NCBI GenBank assembly: GCA_016207985.1 | Contig: JACQYX010000193.1 | Span: forward strand, 1 to 6,590 | DNA length: 6,590 bases | Source: Ignavibacteriales bacterium | Lineage (GTDB): Bacteria > Bacteroidota > Ignavibacteria > UBA10030 > SZUA-254 | Reading direction: 5' to 3' | Part shown: positions 4,544 through 6,590 of the stretch, piece after piece | How positions within the stretch are numbered: the first letter of the stretch is position 1 | Layout of the letters: every line of letters begins with the position of its first letter | Notes under the pieces: model-generated | Seen by the model: only the letters and a program-made list of their open reading frames with translations | Told to the model about the DNA's origin: nothing | Databases searched by the model: none | Program-made: the position numbers and the translations under genes

Positions 4544-6590
4544 AAGACGTTATCGGCAGTTAGTTGATTTATCTCCCGATGCAATTGCAATACACTGTCA
4601 AGGAAAATTAGTTTTCATAAATCAGGCAGGAGCTGAGCTTTTAGGTGCATCCAGTCCTGAAGAACTTATCGGAAAACCCATTATAGATATAGTACACCCG
4701 GATTACAGAGCATCTGTTATAGAACGGATAAGAACTATAACGACAGATGGTAAAAAAGCTCCGAGGTTAGAGGAAAAGTTCATTAGACTCGATGGAAAGG
4801 TTATTGACGTAGATGAAATGGCAATGCCTATTACATATCTCGGTATGCCTGCAGTGCAAGTTGTTGTACGCGATATCACTGAGCGCAAGCGTGCAGAAGA
4901 AACATTGCGTGAAAGCGAAGAACGCTATCGAAAACTTGTTGAAACCGCACCTGAGGTTATATACAGTCTCGCTGAAGATGGAACAATAACCACACTGAAC
5001 CCTGCATTTGAAAGCATCACGGGTTGGTCATGTTCGGAATGGCTCGGTAAACAATTTATTCCTCTTGTTCATCCTGATGACGTACCACTTGCCATAGAAA
5101 CATTTAAGAAAGCACTCAATGAAGAGAAGCTACCCCCATATGAATTACGTATTCTCTCTAAGTCAGGTGAATATATAGTTGGGGAATTTACAAGTACATC
5201 TTTGATTAACAAAGGAAAAGTGGTTGGAGAGTTTGGCATTGCCCGAAACATAACAGAACGCAAGCATGCCCAAGAAATGCTCGCAACTTCAGAAGAAAGT
5301 TACAGGGGACTTTTCAACTCACTCGATGATGCAGTTTATGTGCAAGACGCTGAAGGAAAATTCCTCGATTTAAATGAGGGTGCAGTTAAAATGTATGGAT
5401 ATCCACGTGAGTATTTTAGCGGGAGAACGCCGGAATTCCTCTCGGCTCCGGGGAAAAATGATTTGAAAGCAACTATGGAAGCTATACAACGAGCATTTGC
5501 AGGTGAACCACAGCGATTTGAATGGTGGGGGATCCGTAAGAATGGCGAAATTTTTCCAAAGGATGTTCAACTAACGAAAGGATCCTACTTCGGCAAGGAT
5601 GTCGTCATCGCGATTGCAAGAGATATCACCGAGCGCAAGAGTACAGAGGGTGCACTGACGGAAAGTGAAAAAAGGTATCGAATTCTCTTCGAAGGTGCAA
5701 ACGACGCTATCTTTATTATGAGCGAAGATAGGTTTATTGAATGCAATGATATGACTCTTAGAATATTTGGCTGTGAAAAGAAAGAAGATATCATCGGTCA
5801 TAATCCATGGAATTATAGTCCACTTCAGCAGCCCGATGGTAGCGACTCAAGAGAAAAGGCGCTCAAAGTGATTCATGCAGCGCTGGATGGATTCCCACAA
5901 CGCTTTTATTGGAAACATAATCGAAAAGACAAGTCTCTCTTTGATGCCGAAGTTTCATTGAATCGAATTGAATTAGGAGATAAGATATTTCTCCAAGCTT
6001 TGGTTCGAGACATAACCGAACGTTTTCAAGCAGAGAAAGCCCTTCGAGAGTCCGAAGAACGTTACCGCTCACTATTCGATCGGATGATGGATGGTGTATA
6101 TCGAAGTACACATGATGGAAGGTTTGTCGATGTTAATGATGCTATGGTGAAAATGTTCGGCTTTTCAAGCAAAGAAGAAATGCTGAAGGTTGACATCAAG
6201 AAGGAACTTTATTTTGCACATTCAGACAGAGACAGTTTATTTTTAGACACTGGTCGCGAAAAAATTGAAGTTTTCCGGATGCGTCGGAAAGATGGATCTG
6301 AGATTTGGGTTGAAGATCACGGACACTATGTCCACGACGAGCAAGGGAACATTATTTTCCACGAAGGTATTTTGCGCAATATTACTGAAAGGATGCGTAA
6401 CGAAGTTTTGCAAAATGCTATTTATCAAATTTCACAAAGTACAGATAAAGCCTTTACTCTCGATGATCTATATAAATCTGTACATCAAATAATCGGTACT
6501 GTAATGCCTGCTAATAATTTCTATATCTCATTGTATGACAAAGAAAAAGACCTTATTAGATTTCCATATTTTATCGATGAGGTTGATATA
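4512..6590 (+). CDS. Multi-PAS/GAF sensor, continuation in a second frame; cut by the right window edge
   Basis: The frame is open from 4503 to 6590 without a stop. Five PAS domains follow each other: 4539-4890 (SERRYRQLVDLSPDAIAI), 4914-5262 (SEERYRKLVETAPEVIY), 5289-5640 (SEESYRGLFNSLDDAVY), 5664-6024 (SEKRYRILFEGANDAIF) and 6051-6396 (SEERYRSLFDRMMDGVY). Each ends with the usual DITER/NITER box and a short helical linker. From about 6402 a GAF domain starts (NAIYQISQSTDKAFTLDDLY, then NNFYISLYD). In such proteins a histidine kinase or GGDEF output normally follows, but it is outside the window. The start is uncertain. Most likely this is the body of the 3311 gene after a frameshift near 4538-4542. 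If translated separately, TTG 4512 with AGGAA at 4501-4505 overlaps the upstream frame by 32 bp; the first in-frame ATG (4818) would cut the first PAS in half. No membrane segments are seen, so it is cytosolic. Confidence 0.75.
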   Translation, partial: MTSPSGSEQSERRYRQLVDLSPDAIAIHCQGKLVFINQAGAELLGASSPEELIGKPIIDIVHPDYRASVIERIRTITTDGKKAPRLEEKFIRLDGKVIDVDEMAMPITYLGMPAVQVVVRDITERKRAEETLRESEERYRKLVETAPEVIYSLAEDGTITTLNPAFESITGWSCSEWLGKQFIPLVHPDDVPLAIETFKKALNEEKLPPYELRILSKSGEYIVGEFTSTSLINKGKVVGEFGIARNITERKHAQEMLATSEESYRGLFNSLDDAVYVQDAEGKFLDLNEGAVKMYGYPREYFSGRTPEFLSAPGKNDLKATMEAIQRAFAGEPQRFEWWGIRKNGEIFPKDVQLTKGSYFGKDVVIAIARDITERKSTEGALTESEKRYRILFEGANDAIFIMSEDRFIECNDMTLRIFGCEKKEDIIGHNPWNYSPLQQPDGSDSREKALKVIHAALDGFPQRFYWKHNRKDKSLFDAEVSLNRIELGDKIFLQALVRDITERFQAEKALRESEERYRSLFDRMMDGVYRSTHDGRFVDVNDAMVKMFGFSSKEEMLKVDIKKELYFAHSDRDSLFLDTGREKIEVFRMRRKDGSEIWVEDHGHYVHDEQGNIIFHEGILRNITERMRNEVLQNAIYQISQSTDKAFTLDDLYKSVHQIIGTVMPANNFYISLYDKEKDLIRFPYFIDEVDI

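Noticed and set aside
4536..4545. Programmed +1 frameshift at GAG-TGA in the sensor
   Set aside because: It lacks a prfB-like slippery codon and a well-placed internal Shine-Dalgarno stimulator. The linker is also shorter than its sister linkers, which favours a simple deletion.
1..6590. CRISPR array, toxin-antitoxin pair or defence island
   Set aside because: No regularly spaced repeats and no small paired genes or defence-type domains were seen; the repeats present are palindromes, short direct repeats and coding PAS linkers.

Overview
The window looks like a moderately AT-leaning bacterial chromosome at the edge of an integrated element. No gene here fixes the taxon. The POT-like transporter, the YajO-type aldo/keto reductase and a very long cytosolic PAS/GAF sensor would suit an environmental Bacteroidota/Ignavibacteria-like or deltaproteobacterial-type lineage, but that is a weak inference from gene content.

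Left end (1-780): the N-terminal 145 codons of a tyrosine recombinase run off the left edge on the minus strand. About 76 bp upstream of its start, on the same strand, lies the first 46 nt of a tRNA-Ala(CGC) gene. It is normal through the anticodon arm, then loses all tRNA identity. The first ~12 nt of this tRNA occur again about 116 bp further upstream, as part of a 14-bp direct repeat that brackets a 102-bp segment made largely of two palindromes. This reads as a scarred tRNA integration site: an element with its integrase at the tRNA, plus what may be a small palindromic insertion in the tRNA 5' end. The gene-free stretch 436-834 holds only these elements, short repeats in front of the integrase, and an AT-rich leader before the transporter.

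Middle (835-3076): an intact 492-aa POT/PTR-like MFS transporter is followed after 3 bp by an aldo/keto reductase of the YajO type. The reductase is broken: about 70 central residues, including the catalytic Lys and His, are missing, and the two halves are in different frames.

Right part (3077-6590): after a 234-bp spacer with a plausible promoter, a large soluble sensor begins. It encodes GAF-PAS-PAS in one frame, stops at 4541-4543, and continues in another frame as five more PAS domains and the start of a second GAF, with no stop before the window ends. The output domain (probably histidine kinase or GGDEF) is beyond the right edge. The stop lies in an inter-PAS linker that has lost about five residues. 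The first PAS domain also lacks about 15 residues in frame.

Three coding deletions within about 2 kb, plus the truncated tRNA, are the most notable pattern. They suggest either local gene decay near an integration site or assembly errors. I see no convincing new defence or metabolic system.
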